Notes: generated from the sequence alone by a model not told the origin. A stretch of DNA of 64,000 bases from Trichodelitschia bisporula (GCA_010356995.1 ML996688.1:1400579-1464578), one strand, 5' to 3'. Positions 35,410 through 46,854 are shown, counted from the stretch's first letter. Program-made: numbers and translations.

Positions 35410-36426
35410 ATGAAGACCAACTGGCGCATGCTGAACGTTGACCTCGACCACTATGTTAACCCCTACCTGCCGCCCTCGCCGAAGCACCGTCTCCCCGCGT
35501 TTTTGGCCCGCTGGATCGGGTACCGAAAGCATCCAGCGAAAAACATCGGCAATGTGGTTGTGGCATGGTGGGCGTGCGTGGGTGGCATCAGCAGCATCCT
35601 GCTGGTCGAGGCCGTGTACCGCCACTCGCCCGCGCTATATTGGTATCACCCACCGATCATAATCTCAAGCCTGGTGCGTCATGACTTTTCTCCAATATCA
35701 ATGGGGACAGAGGGAAGGCCGACTGCTGACAACAAACAGGGCGCCACGGCTATCCTCGACTACAACACGATCCAGTCACCGCTGGCGCAGCCGCGCGCCT
35801 CGCTGGTCGGCCACACGCTCTCGGCCGTCATCGGCGTCGGCATGACCAAGCTCTTTAAGCTGAATTCGCACTTCGAGTCGCTGCGATGGGTTGCCGGCGC
35901 GCTGGCCTGCGGCACTGCGTCTGCCGCAATGACGTTGACAGATACGATTCACCCGCCAGGTGGAGCGACCGCGCTGCTTGCGGCAATCGACCCGCAGGTT
36001 TCGGACATGGGATGGATCTTTGTGGTGTTTGTGATTATCGGCTCGCTGCTCATGCTGGGCGTCGCGCTGCTGTTGAATAATATCCAACGGCAATTCCCGA
36101 TATTTTGGTGGACGCCAAAGGACGTTGGCCGACGAAAGATAGAGGATGTCGAAGGATTGCCGGCGGCGAACGACGACTCCGACTCGGGCGCGTCAAAAGA
36201 GGAGCCGGGTGAATCACCGAAGCATCCAACGGGCCGGTCGATTGTACTGGATGCGCGGCATATCGTGCTTCCCGTCGGCTTTCCCCTCTCTCAGGAAGAG
36301 GATGAGGTACTGGAGATCTTGCGAGGGCGACTTCGGGACTGGGACGATGGAGATATGTCAACTGATTCAGTCTTGGGAGGAGACGTCGAGAAAGTCCGCA
36401 GTTGTAGCTCAAGGCGGCCGAGCTGA
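35410..36426 (+). CDS. HPP-family integral membrane protein
   Basis: Two exons, 35410-35673 and 35740-36426, giving 316 residues. The intron is 66 nt, a multiple of three, and free of stops, so the two exons also read as one frame; GTGCGT...AACAG and the family alignment (SSL then GATAILDYNTIQSPLAQPR) favour removal. Family marks are the N-terminal HRLPAFLARWIGYR, the run GNVVVAWWACVGGISSILLV, the Gln-Pro-Arg stretch, and the name-giving HPP in TDTIHPPGGATALLAA. Four to five membrane spans are visible. The 100-residue C-terminal tail is acidic and probably cytosolic. HPP proteins have been linked to nitrite transport in plants and cyanobacteria; the fungal substrate is unknown. Confidence 0.9.
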   Translation: MKTNWRMLNVDLDHYVNPYLPPSPKHRLPAFLARWIGYRKHPAKNIGNVVVAWWACVGGISSILLVEAVYRHSPALYWYHPPIIISSLVRHDFSPISMGTEGRPTADNKQGATAILDYNTIQSPLAQPRASLVGHTLSAVIGVGMTKLFKLNSHFESLRWVAGALACGTASAAMTLTDTIHPPGGATALLAAIDPQVSDMGWIFVVFVIIGSLLMLGVALLLNNIQRQFPIFWWTPKDVGRRKIEDVEGLPAANDDSDSGASKEEPGESPKHPTGRSIVLDARHIVLPVGFPLSQEEDEVLEILRGRLRDWDDGDMSTDSVLGGDVEKVRSCSSRRPS

Positions 36427-37094
36427 TGAATTAGGATACAAATGATATCGAGATATTATTTAGACACGGCGGGTTGCCGTTCCAGCGAAGGCATACGTCG
36501 TTCGATACAGAACAGCATGATAGAGACGGATTTGGAAGTTGAGTTGGATTCGAATGAAGGTTTCGCGAACATATCAATCTATTGCATATCACATGATAAA
36601 GTGGCGCAACATGCTCCTAGGAAACACGAAGCCTCAGGTGGAAGCAAACGAGGGGATGGCGAGGAGGGGGATGGGGATGAGGGGTGTAAGGGATGGGTGA
36701 GGGGAGGCGAACCAGGGTCATGAAATTTCCACTTGAAAGGCTTGGACGGCCAGCGCAGGTGCAACAAAACTTGGACGACCCTTTCAAAAGTTTTTTTGTG
36801 AATCTGCGAACTTGCACTTCACAACAACTTCCTGATAAAAAGTCCAAAGCGCACAGACATCTGCTTGTACGCCTTTTCTCTCGCATCATTTTCGCTTCCG
36901 GGCGTCTTTCTTCAACGCCCTTTGCTCACGTCTTCCACACACCTGTCGGGCATTCCCGTGTGTCTTTGTTTCTTTCGCCTGTGCGTCAGCCATTAGGTTC
37001 TATCGATAACGGACCGTCAGCCTCAACGCCCCCACCACAAATTCCCGGCACTACAGACCTAACGCCTCACACCCACACGTACTCTATATTCATC
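36427..37094. other. Intergenic, ARB1 promoter and leader
   Basis: 668 bases. A purine-rich (G/A) stretch at about 36640-36700 precedes a C/T-rich leader up to the ARB1 start. No gene seen. Confidence 0.5.
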
Positions 37095-39059
37095 ATGGTT
37101 TCCGCTTCCAAGGCCGCTCGTAACGCCAAGCGCGCTGCCGACGGCAAGGAGCCTAAGAAGACGGCTGCCTCCAAGCTATCGTCCAAGGCCAACTCGAAGG
37201 CTGCATCGAAGGCCAACTCGGATGCCGAGGACTCAGATGGCGAGGTGGACTTTGTTGACGAGAAGGTCAAGAAGTTGGCGCTGCAGGAGGACAAGGACGG
37301 ACTCAGTGACCGCGTCACCACCGGCGTTCTTGCCAGCTTGGAGGCGTCTCGCGACGTCAAGATCACCTCCGCCAGCTTGGTTTTCCACGGCAAGGTCCTC
37401 ATTAACGACACCGTCATCGAAGTCAACTATGGCCGGCGGTACGGTTTGCTGGGAGAGAACGGCTGTGGTAAATCTACGCTTCTCAAGGCCATCGCCAAGC
37501 GCGAATTCCCCTTCCCTGAGCACATTGACATCTACCTTCTGAACGAGGGCGCCCCTCCCAGCAACCTTGGTGCGCTGGAGTGGGTTGTGAGGGAAGCTGA
37601 GAATGAGCTGGCGCGGATGGAAAAGTTGGCTGAAGATATCCTCGAGCGCGATGGACCCGACAGTCCTCTGCTGGAGGACCTGTATGAGGTAGGTCAAATG
37701 TGACATTTTGGCGTAGTGCAAAGCTAACGCAATACCCAGCACATGGAATCGATGGACCCCTCCACATTCCACACCCGCGCCTCGCTCATCCTGACTGGTC
37801 TTGGTTTCAACAAGAAGACCATTCTCAAGAAGACCAAGGACATGTCCGGTGGTTGGCGCATGCGTGTCGCTCTCGCGAAGGCGCTTTTCGTGAAACCATC
37901 GTTGCTGCTGCTCGACGACCCGACTGCCCATCTGGATCTCGAAGCCTGCGTGTGGCTGGAAGAGTACCTGAAGAAGTGGGAACGTACGCTTATTCTCGTC
38001 TCTCACAGTATGGATTTCCTCAATGGTGTCTGCACGACCATGATCGACATGCGCATGAAGCAGCTTCTCTACTACGGCGGTAACTACGACTCGTATTGGA
38101 AAACCCGCATGGAGCAAGAGACCAACCAGATGAAGGCGTACGAGAAGCAGCAAGAGGAAATCAAGCACATCAAGAAGTTCATCGCTTCCGCTGGTACCTA
38201 CGCCAATCTTGTCCGACAAGCGAAGTCACGCCAGAAAATTCTGGACAAGATGGAGGCCGAAGGTTTCATCCAGCCGGTTCATCAGGACCGCGTCTTTACG
38301 TTCCGTTTCGCGGACGTTGAGAAGCTGCCGCCTCCCGTACTGTCGCTGGACAATATCACCTTCTCGTACTCGGGAAATCCCGAGGACAACCTGTACGAGA
38401 ACCTCGATTTTGGTGTAGACATGGACTCCCGGACGGCGCTTGTCGGGCCGAACGGTGTTGGCAAGTCAACCTTGCTCCGCATCTTCACTGGGCAGGTCAG
38501 CCCCACTAAGGGCAGCGTGTCTCGCCACACCCATCTGAAGATGGGCATGTACACGCAGCACTCGGCCGACCAGCTAGACCTGACCAAGTCGGCGTTGGAT
38601 TTTGTGCGCGACAAGTACTCGTCTCAGTCCCAGGACTACCAGTACTGGCGTCAGCAGCTCGGCAAGTACGGCCTGTCTGGTGACTCGCAGACGGCGCTCA
38701 TGGGGACGCTCTCCGAGGGTCAGAAGAGCCGTATCGTATTTGCCCTGCTTGCAATTGAAGGCCCGAACATGCTTCTGCTTGACGAGCCGACGAACGGTCT
38801 TGACATTCCTACAATTGACAGCTTGGCTGATGCCATCAACGCCTTCAGCGGTGGTGTCGTTGTTGTTAGCCACGACTTCAGGTATACAACGAGAGATTCT
38901 CTCACTATATTGCCATTGCTAATGACGCGTAGACTGCTTGATAAGATTGCGAAGGACATCATGGTTTGCGAGAACAAGACGGTTCGGAGGTGGGACGGTA
39001 GCATCGGCGAGTACAAGAACCACCTGCGGAAGAAGATGATGGCTACTGGTGCTGTTTAG
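37095..39059 (+). CDS. ARB1: ABC-F ATPase Arb1, ribosome biogenesis
   Basis: Three exons: 37095-37688, 37740-38881, 38933-39059, giving 620 residues; yeast Arb1 has 610. There is no membrane domain, only two ABC cassettes. Cassette 1: Walker A GENGCGKST (120-128), signature SGGWRMR, Walker B LLLLDDPTAHLD. Cassette 2: Walker A GPNGVGKST (434-442), signature LSEGQKSR, Walker B MLLLDEPTNGLD, H-loop VVSHDFR. The basic N-terminus (MVSASKAARNAKRAADGKE) is typical of Arb1/ABCF2. It acts in maturation and export of both ribosomal subunits. The last intron (51 nt) has no stop and is a multiple of three; retention would add 17 residues right after the second H-loop. Confidence 0.97.
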
Positions 39060-39708
39060 AGGATCATGGGATGGGTGGCAATTGATTTGTGGTTTCTGCA
39101 TTGATGATATGATGCTTGGACAATGCGGATGGCATACCGAGGGCGGTGCATCATGGCTCGCGGCAAGACAGTTTGCAGCCATTTTTCGTGGGGCTTGAAC
39201 ATACAGCACGACCAACGAAGTACCTACAGCTTCATCCGCATTCATGGGTGGGTTTAACGAGATAGAGGGACTATAGATTGCCACTCATGAATTGAAGCGC
39301 ATAAGATACAATCAAAAAGTTAATGTTTGCTGTTTGTGTATAAGTTTTGTACTCCAATGTGATAGGATATAAGATAGCTGATTCAGCGACCGCATGTTCG
39401 ATGCGATGAGTGACAACCGCCGCGACCGGTCCCTTCGGCCTCCGCTTGGACCACTCCGGAGCCCCGGCGGCAGCACCCACTCAGAGATCTCGAAGTTTCT
39501 CTCCGCAAATCTTCAGTTGGTGCGCCGCCTACAAATCTCCAAATTTTCTCCATCAACAAAGATCAATTCACTGTCGCCCTCCCCACAACCGCTATCCCTT
39601 CCTCTCGCATTCATCTGGATCGCTGGGCTCTGGAGTTCTAGGTGCAAGGCTTTCGTTATCGGCTGCCGTTTCCTCTTATAATCTTACCTCTCCCCACATT
39701 TCACCGCA
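39060..39708. other. Intergenic, HSP60 promoter
   Basis: 649 bases between ARB1 and HSP60. Beyond one candidate heat-shock element (separate entry) there is a C/T-rich leader from about 39560. No gene seen. Confidence 0.5.
39492..39499. promoter_or_regulatory. Candidate heat-shock element
   Basis: GAA-gt-TTC, the basic inverted heat-shock factor pair, stands 210 bases upstream of the HSP60 start. The preceding five-base unit (ATC) matches TTC in two of three positions. It is a single short match, but the location suits HSP60. Confidence 0.35.
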
Positions 39709-41557
39709 ATGCAGCGCGCTCTGTCTGCTCGTGCGAGAGCTACTGCTCTGAATGCGTCGCGGCTCAGGTCGACCGTCAGCTTCCAGCAGCAGCGCTTCGC
39801 TCACAAGGTACGGCGTGACCATCCCTTGTGTAAGTTGCGGTAGCTTACAATGTTTGACAGGAACTCAAGTTCGGCGTTGAGGGCCGTGCTGCCCTCCTCG
39901 CTGGTGTCGACACCCTTGCTCGGGCCGTCGCAACTACCCTAGGTCCCAAGGGCCGAAATGTCCTGATTGAGTCCAGTTATGGCTCGCCGAAGATCACCAA
40001 GGGTAGGCTTCGCAATTGCGCTTCTGGCACACAAACGTGCTGACACATATAGACGGTGTGTCCGTGGCCAAGGCCATTACGCTCAAGGACAAGTTCGAGA
40101 ACCTTGGTGCCCGGCTGATCCAAGATGTTGCCTCCAAGACGAATGAGGTTGCCGGTGACGGCACCACCACTGCTACCGTCCTTGCCCGCGCCATCTTCTC
40201 CGAGACCGTGAAGAACGTCGCCGCTGGCTGCAACCCCATGGACTTGCGCCGCGGCACACAGGCCGCCGTCGAGGCTGTCGTCGAGTATTTGGCGCGCAAC
40301 AAGCGGGATATCACCACCAGCGAAGAGATCTCGCAGGTTGCCACCATCAGCGCCAACGGCGACACCCATATTGGCAAGCTCCTGTCTAGCGCCATGGAGA
40401 AGGTTGGCAAGGAGGGCGTCATCACGGTCAAGGAGGGCAAGACCGTTGAGGACGAGCTTGAGGTCACTGAGGGCATGAAGTTTGACCGTGGCTTCGTATC
40501 CCCGTACTTCATCACCGACCCCAAGGCGCAGAAGGTCGAGTTCGAGAAGCCTCTGATCCTCCTCTCGGAGAAGAAGATCTCGGCTGTCCAGGACATCATT
40601 CCTGCGCTCGAGGTCTCGCAGCAACTTCGCCGCCCGCTGGTCATCATCGCTGAGGACATTGAGGGCGAGGCCCTTGCCGTCTGCATCCTCAACAAGCTCC
40701 GTGGCCAGCTCCAGGTTGCGGCAGTCAAGGCTCCCGGCTTCGGCGACAACCGCAAGTCTATCCTCGGCGACATTGCCGTTCTCACCAACGGCACCGTCTT
40801 CACCGATGAGCTTGACATCAAGCTCGAGAAGGCTACCGCGGAAATGCTTGGTTCTACTGGTTCCATCACTATCACCAAGGAAGACACCGTCATCCTTAAC
40901 GGTGAAGGCTCCAAGGATGCCATCGCCCAGCGCGCAGAGCAGATCCGCGGTGTCATGAGCGACCCTACTACCTCCGAGTACGAGAAGGAGAAGCTGCAAG
41001 AGCGGCTTGCCAAGCTTTCCGGCGGTGTTGCGGTCATCAAGGTTGGCGGTTCGTCGGAGGTCGAGGTCGGTGAGAAGAAGGACCGGATCGTTGATGCGCT
41101 TAATGCCACGCGTGCCGCCGTTGAGGAGGGTATCCTGCCCGGTGGTGGCACGGGCCTGCTCAAGGCTGCCGCCAACGCGCTCAACGAGATGAAGCCCGCC
41201 AACTTTGACCAGAAGCTTGGCGTGGATATTGTTCGCAAGGCTATTACGCAGCCTGCTCGCATGATCGTCGACAATGCCGGCGACCAGGGCGCAGTTGTCG
41301 TTGGCAAGCTGATGGAAGAATTTGGCTCCGACTTTAACAAGGGCTATGACAGCGCCAAAGGAGAGTTCGTCGACATGATCGCTGCCGGTATCCTGGATCC
41401 CTTCAAGGTTGTCCGGACCGCACTTGTTGACGCCAGCGGTGTCGCTTCGCTGCTAGGCACGACTGAGGTTGCCATCGTGGAGGCGCCTGAGGAGAAGGCG
41501 CCGCCGATGCCTGGCATGGGCGGTGGCATGGGCGGCATGGGCGGTGGCATGTTCTAA
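39709..41557 (+). CDS. HSP60: Mitochondrial chaperonin Hsp60
   Basis: Three exons: 39709-39807, 39861-40002, 40053-41557, giving 581 residues. Exon 1 encodes exactly the mitochondrial presequence (33 residues, many Arg, no acids), ending RFAHK. Group I chaperonin marks: [44 protein letters not shown] with the ATP-binding [31 protein letters not shown] and the C-terminal GGM repeats ([13 protein letters not shown]). It folds imported proteins in the matrix as a tetradecamer with Hsp10. Codon use is strongly biased to C-ending codons, fitting high expression, and long antisense frames here are by-products of that bias. Confidence 0.98.
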
Positions 41558-42434
41558 ATGAGACGATGCTAACGGCCTTTTCACGTTTTCAGGCGCTGTA
41601 CATTGTTTCCTTCGCCGCATGAGGTTCGGTGAAAAAGTGATCTCCACTCCTGCATTTGTGTTCTTTGGCATGTTATCAGCGGCGTTTGTACCATAGCACG
41701 GACCGCGGGAGGCGAGCTTGGAGTAACATGGCCGTTAGAATAATGTAGAAATGTGAATATGAATTCTAGAGAGCTACAGCATGCTGTCTTTGGAGTTTCG
41801 GAACACTTGACGCATATTAGACATGCGCATTACAACACCATGATTCGTCACCTCGCGTGGATCATTGCGACACTACAGTTTGTTTCTCATCATGGTTCTA
41901 CTTCATCAGTGTTGCCTAGCAACGCCCTTTAATTGATGAGTGCAGGCGGGACCCGGGAACTTTGATCTGATTGCATGAGAAGGACAAAAGGACTGGGGAA
42001 TGAGAGGATGAGGTGCTTGCAGTGTTTTGTAGCAGTGCGATAAAGGCGGTGCGTGGAGGCAAGCCCCGCTATCCTACCTAGGCCGCCACATCAAACAAGA
42101 AACCTACTGTACTCGTAGGGTCCAACTGCCTGCACCCTTTCATCAGCTCCCCACCCCTCCAAACCTTTCTCCTTCAAAAAATCGCATCCCCCACCTTCGT
42201 CTACCAAAGCAAACAATCCTCTGCTCCGCAAAGCCAAAGGGTTAATTTCTTTGTACGTGATGACGCTGTCCTTCCAGCAACCCCTCCCCCTAGCACCCCC
42301 CCCCCCCTTCCCCGCTTACGGGACTCGACCCCGCGGCTGAAGGCCTCTTTTGCTAACGAAGCGGTCTTGTGCAGCACACGCCCGACCCGACCCGATTTTT
42401 CTCTCTCCCAACCGTAACTCAACCTTCATACAAT
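41558..42434. other. Intergenic, cofilin promoter and leader
   Basis: 877 bases. The last 300 are strongly C/T-rich with a long C-run at about 42297-42308, typical of a highly expressed fungal gene. No gene seen. A tRNA-like T-arm at about 42318-42335 was considered and rejected. Confidence 0.5.
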
Positions 42435-43204
42435 ATGGTGAGTAGATGAGCATACCGCGTACTCTGTAAAGTGGAGTGACAGCTTGCTAACGATATATCT
42501 TGATAGGCCGCATCGGGGTACGTCACTGCACTCGCCGTCCATTTCTCCATAGCTCCCTCCTGCAAAATCTTGAATCCGTCGCGGCGTGAACAATGTGGCC
42601 TGCAAGATGCTGGGACAAAGAATACGACCGCTGACACTGGTCGTGCAGGGTTTCCGTGGCGCCGGAGTGCGTCCAGGCGTTCAACGAGTTGAAGTTGGGC
42701 AAGAACACGAAATGGATCATCTACAAGATCTCGGACGACTGGAAGCAAATCGTCGTGGAGGAGACGTCGACCGACCCTGACTACGAGGTGTTCCGCCAGA
42801 AGCTCCTCGATGCGAAGTCTAAGGATCGCCGGGGCAAGGAGGGTATCGGTGGCCGCTACGCTGTCTACGATGTCCAGTACGAGCTTGAAAGTGGCGAGGG
42901 CACCCGGTATGTTGACCTTGCGATCTTCCACTGCGACTCGGGGCGTGCTAACAGACTTGCAGGAACAAGATCACCTTCATCTCATGGTGCCCCGATGAGG
43001 CCCCGCAATATGTAGGCTATCCTACAAAGTGCGAAGTTTTTTTTGTTGCTTTTGCTGACCTCATGATAGCCTCGCATGATGTACTCGTCGTCTAAGGAAG
43101 CCATCAAGCGCTCGCTCAACGGTCTCGCTGCTGATATCCAGGCCAACGACGCTGATGATCTGGAGTACGACAGCATCGTCAGCAGAGTTTCCAAGGGACG
43201 TTAA
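42435..43204 (+). CDS. COF1: Cofilin / actin-depolymerising factor
   Basis: Five exons: 42435-42437, 42507-42517, 42649-42906, 42963-43011, 43070-43204, giving 151 residues. Exon 1 is the ATG alone and exon 2 is 11 bases; together they give MAASG before VSVAPECVQAFNELKLG. The family is clear: phosphorylatable Ser near the start, KWIIYKISDDWKQIVVEE, GRYAVYDVQYEL, KITFISWCPDEAP, then the actin-binding long helix MMYSSSKEAIKRSLNG. It severs and depolymerises actin filaments at endocytic patches. The intron between the start codon and the rest is 69 nt, the next 131 nt, the longest intron in this window. Gene finders often miss such a start and begin within exon 3. Confidence 0.96.
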
Positions 43205-43513
43205 GACGTGGCTTTCGCGACAGCAGCTTGCCGGATGTTCTTGGGCGGACTTGTTACTTCATTGCGCGCCGACTCTCCACGCGACTATATCTAGGCCCGG
43301 GGCAGGACGACGGATTTGATGATAGCTTGTATGCTGTGATGTGAGCGTTTCTCTGACCGACACTGCTAGCTTGAGGGATAGAATGAACTAAGTGGATTAA
43401 ATCAAACTGGTGCTTCAGCTACAAATCATTGCGCTTGGCATTTGGCACAGTATATGTCCAGATTCATCGTTGTGGGTATATGCTATCTTTGCTTAACTCA
43501 CTCCATGCGCTTC
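43205..43513. other. Short intergenic between convergent genes
   Basis: 309 bases carrying the 3' regions of cofilin (plus) and Mdy2/Get5 (minus). No gene seen. Confidence 0.6.
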
Positions 43514-44221
43514 TCACCGGCTCTTCTCCCACGACGTTTTGAACTGTCGTGTTAAACGTTCCGCCTCCTGGTCACCCCCTATCTTTTGAGATATGAAGCC
43601 TTGAAGCTCGTGCCAAAATGCATCTGATTGCAGCATAGTAGTCGCACTCGAGGCACCCGCAGCAGCGGGAGCATCCTTGGTAGTTGCAGGTTCTGCCTCA
43701 TTCTTCGTCACCAACGGCCCCATCGCCATGACGGTAAGCTCCACCTCCTTCGTTGACACCGCCGTATCCCCAAGAAGGTCCTTGAGCGTCTTGGAATCCT
43801 GCGTCGGCTTCTTATTGAACAGCAGCTTGATTTTATCGACAGGCGTAGTCAGTCCTGCCTTCTCTACATATGCCGTCTTCAGATCGTAAATGCTTGCCGA
43901 CAGCGGCTGGCCTGCCAGTGCAACATTGTAGTTCGGTGCCTTGAGGTTTTTGAGCGCGACCGTGAGAGTGGGTGCTGCGGGACTTGTGCCCGGTGCGGTA
44001 GTGGCATCGGCATCGCGCTTGCGCTTCGTGGGGAGGGAAGGTGTCTTGGGAAGGATGTACTAGGAGCGTCAATATAGTGAGCGGGGGAGGGCAAAGGTGG
44101 GGGTGCGCACGGCGGATTGCGCTGGGAAGCCTCGCGGGTCTTGGACATGGTCACTTGCAAGCTTGACGGGGCGTGAGTCGAGAGCAGAGAGGAATTGACG
44201 GGCGAAGGAGAGTTCGGACAT
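43514..44221 (-). CDS. MDY2: Mdy2/Get5-like ubiquitin-like protein of the GET pathway
   Basis: Two exons on the minus strand: 44221-44111 and 44059-43514, giving 218 residues. The N-terminus (MSELSFARQFLSALDSRPV) fits the Get4-binding segment. The middle is a ubiquitin-like fold: LTVALKNLKAP, SIYDLKTAYVEKAGL, KIKLLFNKKPTQDSKTLKDL, without the C-terminal Gly-Gly needed for conjugation. The end, FWHELQGFISQKI with a helix after it, is the homodimerisation segment. Between them lies an Ala/Thr-rich linker. In yeast Get5 bridges Get4 and Sgt2 and hands tail-anchored proteins to Get3. It shares a 253-base divergent promoter with NOP2. The symbol is by similarity. Confidence 0.85.
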
Positions 44222-44474
44222 GGCTGCGGCTTGCTGGAGAGGCACAGTAGGAAGGTGTTCGATGGTGATGGGCGGCGGATGTCATAGTTTCGCTGCCAAC
44301 ATGAGTTCCACTCCGTAGGCCAAGGGCGGAGTTTAGTGCCAAGCTTCACTCCCTCTTGACCCCCAGACACCGGGAGATCGATTTGCCGACCCGCGAAAAA
44401 GTTCCCTCCTGCCTGGGGACTTTTTTCTCTTCGCGGTTGCGCTGAAGCTACATCAATTCTTTTGCAATACAACC

Positions 44475-46550
44475 ATGGGAGTCGGGCGTCGCATGAAGAA
44501 ACAAGGCCCTCCGGGCCTGCTCGATGAATCCTTGATCACGAAGAAACGTAAGGTGTCCGCCGCTGCACCCCCGGAGCCAGAAACTGCCAATGGCCGCAAC
44601 AAGAAGCGTCGCACGTCCGGCGAGGGCCTGGGTGTTAAGAAGCCTGGGAACAAGAACAGGGAAGGCAAGCCGAAGGGTGGGAATGACAGGAAAGAGAAAA
44701 AGAAAGGGCCCGCTGCGAACCCCCCCAAGGCGAAGGCTGCTAAGCCTACACCGGCGAATCGACAGAAGGCCGTCAAGGAGCCGTTACCCGCTGTTTCAGA
44801 CGAGGAGGACAATTTCGCCGGCTCAGACCTGGGGAGTGATGCTATTGACGACCCGGATGTCATGGAAGAAGAAATTGGCGGCGTCAATGTCACTGGCCTG
44901 GACGCTCTGGGGAGTGCCAGCGAGGCAGAGGATGACGAGTTCGACGATTTCGACTCTGATGTTGCGGATTCAGATACCAGGGAGAGGAGGGGAATGTGGT
45001 CAGAGGACGAGGACGACGAAGATGCGCAGGAAAAGCTTACTGCCGCCAACATCGAAGGCCTTACCCGGAAACTGGATCTCGAGCAGGCGCAAGAGGAGGC
45101 TGACGCGCAAGCCGAATTGGAGGAGCTCCAAACCAACATCACGGGCGATAGACCGAAGATTCTTGGAGATGAAGACGAAGACGAGGAGAGCCGCCCTCTG
45201 GCGCCAGATCTTCAATTGCTTCGTAGCCGCATCAACGACACTATCCGCGTACTGGACGACTTCGCCAAACTTGCCGAGGAGGGACGTTCGCGCGCCGAGT
45301 ACACCGCCCAACTTCTCAAAGACATTTGCGCCTACTACGGATACTCCGAGTTCCTTGCTGAAAAACTCTTGAACCTTTTCTCTCCCCGTGAAGCCTTTGC
45401 CTTCTTTGAGGCCAACGAAACACCCCGTCCTCTTGTCATCCGCACGAATACCCTCCGCACCCATCGTCGCGAGCTTGCGCAAATTTTGATAAACCGTGGT
45501 GTTACCCTGGAGCCTGTCGGAAAATGGTCCAAGGTTGGGTTGCAGATCTTCGAATCTCAGGTTCCCCTGGGTGCTACGCCCGAATACCTTGCTGGCCACT
45601 ACATTCTGCAGGCCGCTTCCTCATTTCTGCCTGTCATGGCGCTTGCGCCGCAGGAAAATGAACGTGTTCTGGATATGGCTGCTGCTCCCGGTGGTAAGAC
45701 GACGCACATTGCGGCGCTCATGCGGAACACGGGCTGTGTCTTCGCCAACGATGCGAATAAGGAACGTTCTAAGGGTCTCATTGGTAACATCCACCGTATG
45801 GGCGTCAAGAACACCATTGTGTGCAACTACTCCGCTCTCGAATTCCCCCGCGTTATGGGCGGCTTCGACCGTGTGCTTCTGGATGCGCCTTGCTCTGGAA
45901 CCGGCGTCATTTCCAAGGACCAGAGTGTCAAGACCAACAAGACGGAGTTGGACTTCATCAAGCTGCCCCACCTGCAGAAGCAACTGCTACTCGCGGCCAT
46001 CGACTCCGTCGACCACTCAAGCAAGACCGGCGGCTATATCGTCTACTCGACGTGCAGCGTGACCGTTGAAGAGAACGAGCAAGTTGTCCATTACGCACTG
46101 ATGAAGCGTCCGAACGTCAAGCTCGTGTCGACAGGCCTGGTCTTCGGCAAAGAAGGCTTCACGCGGCACATGGGCAAGGTGTTCCATCCCAGCTTGAAGG
46201 AGACCCGTCGGTACTATCCGCACACGTATAACGTCGACGGCTTTTTCGTTGCCAAGTTCAAGAAGGTTGCTCCTACGAAGGCCGGTGCCGTACATGCGGA
46301 TTCGAGTGTGAAGGCGTCCACGACTGACGAAGTCCCGGTTGATCGGACACCGATTTTGGAGGAGGGTAAGGAGGAGGAGGATGACTTTGCTGGGTTTGAT
46401 GAGGAGGAAGATGCGAAGATTATTGAGCGTGCGAAGAGGGCGAGTTTGAGGCGGAAGGGCAAGGATCCGAGGGCATTGGGCAGGAAGGGGAAGAAGAGCG
46501 AGAAGAGCGAGAAGAGCGAGAAGGCTGAAAAGGCTGAAAAGGCCAAGTAG
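44475..46550 (+). CDS. NOP2: Nop2, 25S rRNA cytosine-C5 methyltransferase
   Basis: Single exon, 691 residues. The N-terminal 200 residues are Lys-rich, then strongly acidic, as in nucleolar proteins. The core starts about 245. It holds the RsmB/NOP2 methyltransferase fold with SAM loop AAAPGGKT (402-409), DAPCSGTG (470-477, Cys473) and STCSV (Cys527); the two Cys are the release and catalytic nucleophiles of m5C enzymes. RRYYPHTYNVDGFFVAKF closes the fold. A tail of KSEKSEKAEKAEKAK repeats ends the protein. In yeast it methylates C2870 of 25S rRNA and is essential for 60S assembly. It faces Mdy2/Get5 across 253 bases. Confidence 0.97.
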   Translation: MGVGRRMKKQGPPGLLDESLITKKRKVSAAAPPEPETANGRNKKRRTSGEGLGVKKPGNKNREGKPKGGNDRKEKKKGPAANPPKAKAAKPTPANRQKAVKEPLPAVSDEEDNFAGSDLGSDAIDDPDVMEEEIGGVNVTGLDALGSASEAEDDEFDDFDSDVADSDTRERRGMWSEDEDDEDAQEKLTAANIEGLTRKLDLEQAQEEADAQAELEELQTNITGDRPKILGDEDEDEESRPLAPDLQLLRSRINDTIRVLDDFAKLAEEGRSRAEYTAQLLKDICAYYGYSEFLAEKLLNLFSPREAFAFFEANETPRPLVIRTNTLRTHRRELAQILINRGVTLEPVGKWSKVGLQIFESQVPLGATPEYLAGHYILQAASSFLPVMALAPQENERVLDMAAAPGGKTTHIAALMRNTGCVFANDANKERSKGLIGNIHRMGVKNTIVCNYSALEFPRVMGGFDRVLLDAPCSGTGVISKDQSVKTNKTELDFIKLPHLQKQLLLAAIDSVDHSSKTGGYIVYSTCSVTVEENEQVVHYALMKRPNVKLVSTGLVFGKEGFTRHMGKVFHPSLKETRRYYPHTYNVDGFFVAKFKKVAPTKAGAVHADSSVKASTTDEVPVDRTPILEEGKEEEDDFAGFDEEEDAKIIERAKRASLRRKGKDPRALGRKGKKSEKSEKSEKAEKAEKAK

Positions 46551-46854
46551 CGTTTGCATTGTAAAAAGTAATGGATGGTATCCGGTGGGCTCGGACTTGC
46601 ATCATCTTCTTGATTGATATGGGACGTTCACCATTTGTTGCTTCTTGAATATGGCCTGTCTATCTCACGCATATGTTTTCAACTGAAACCTACGAGGCAG
46701 GTCTTTCATCATTTGGTCGAGAACCACGAGACTAATTCAAGTAACCGACAGACATAATTGCTAAATATGATGTGGACAACGTACAAACACCTGACTCCAG
46801 AAAGCGAGCATCATCAAATGGCCAACCACCAAGAGGAGAAGTTAAGCATTCAAG
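46551..46854. other. Short intergenic between convergent genes
   Basis: 304 bases with the 3' regions of NOP2 (plus) and the first Myb-like gene (minus). No gene seen. Confidence 0.6.

Noticed and set aside
37233-38219. Antisense frame of 328 codons within ARB1
   Set aside because: Overlaps the conserved ABC cassettes and has no family features.
39977-41340. Long antisense frames (340 and 448 codons) inside HSP60
   Set aside because: They mirror the strongly biased codon use of HSP60 and show no domain.
42300-42380. tRNA-like sequence with a GGGGTCGAGTCCCG T-arm on the minus strand
   Set aside because: The acceptor and anticodon stems do not pair and no anticodon loop of seven bases is found.
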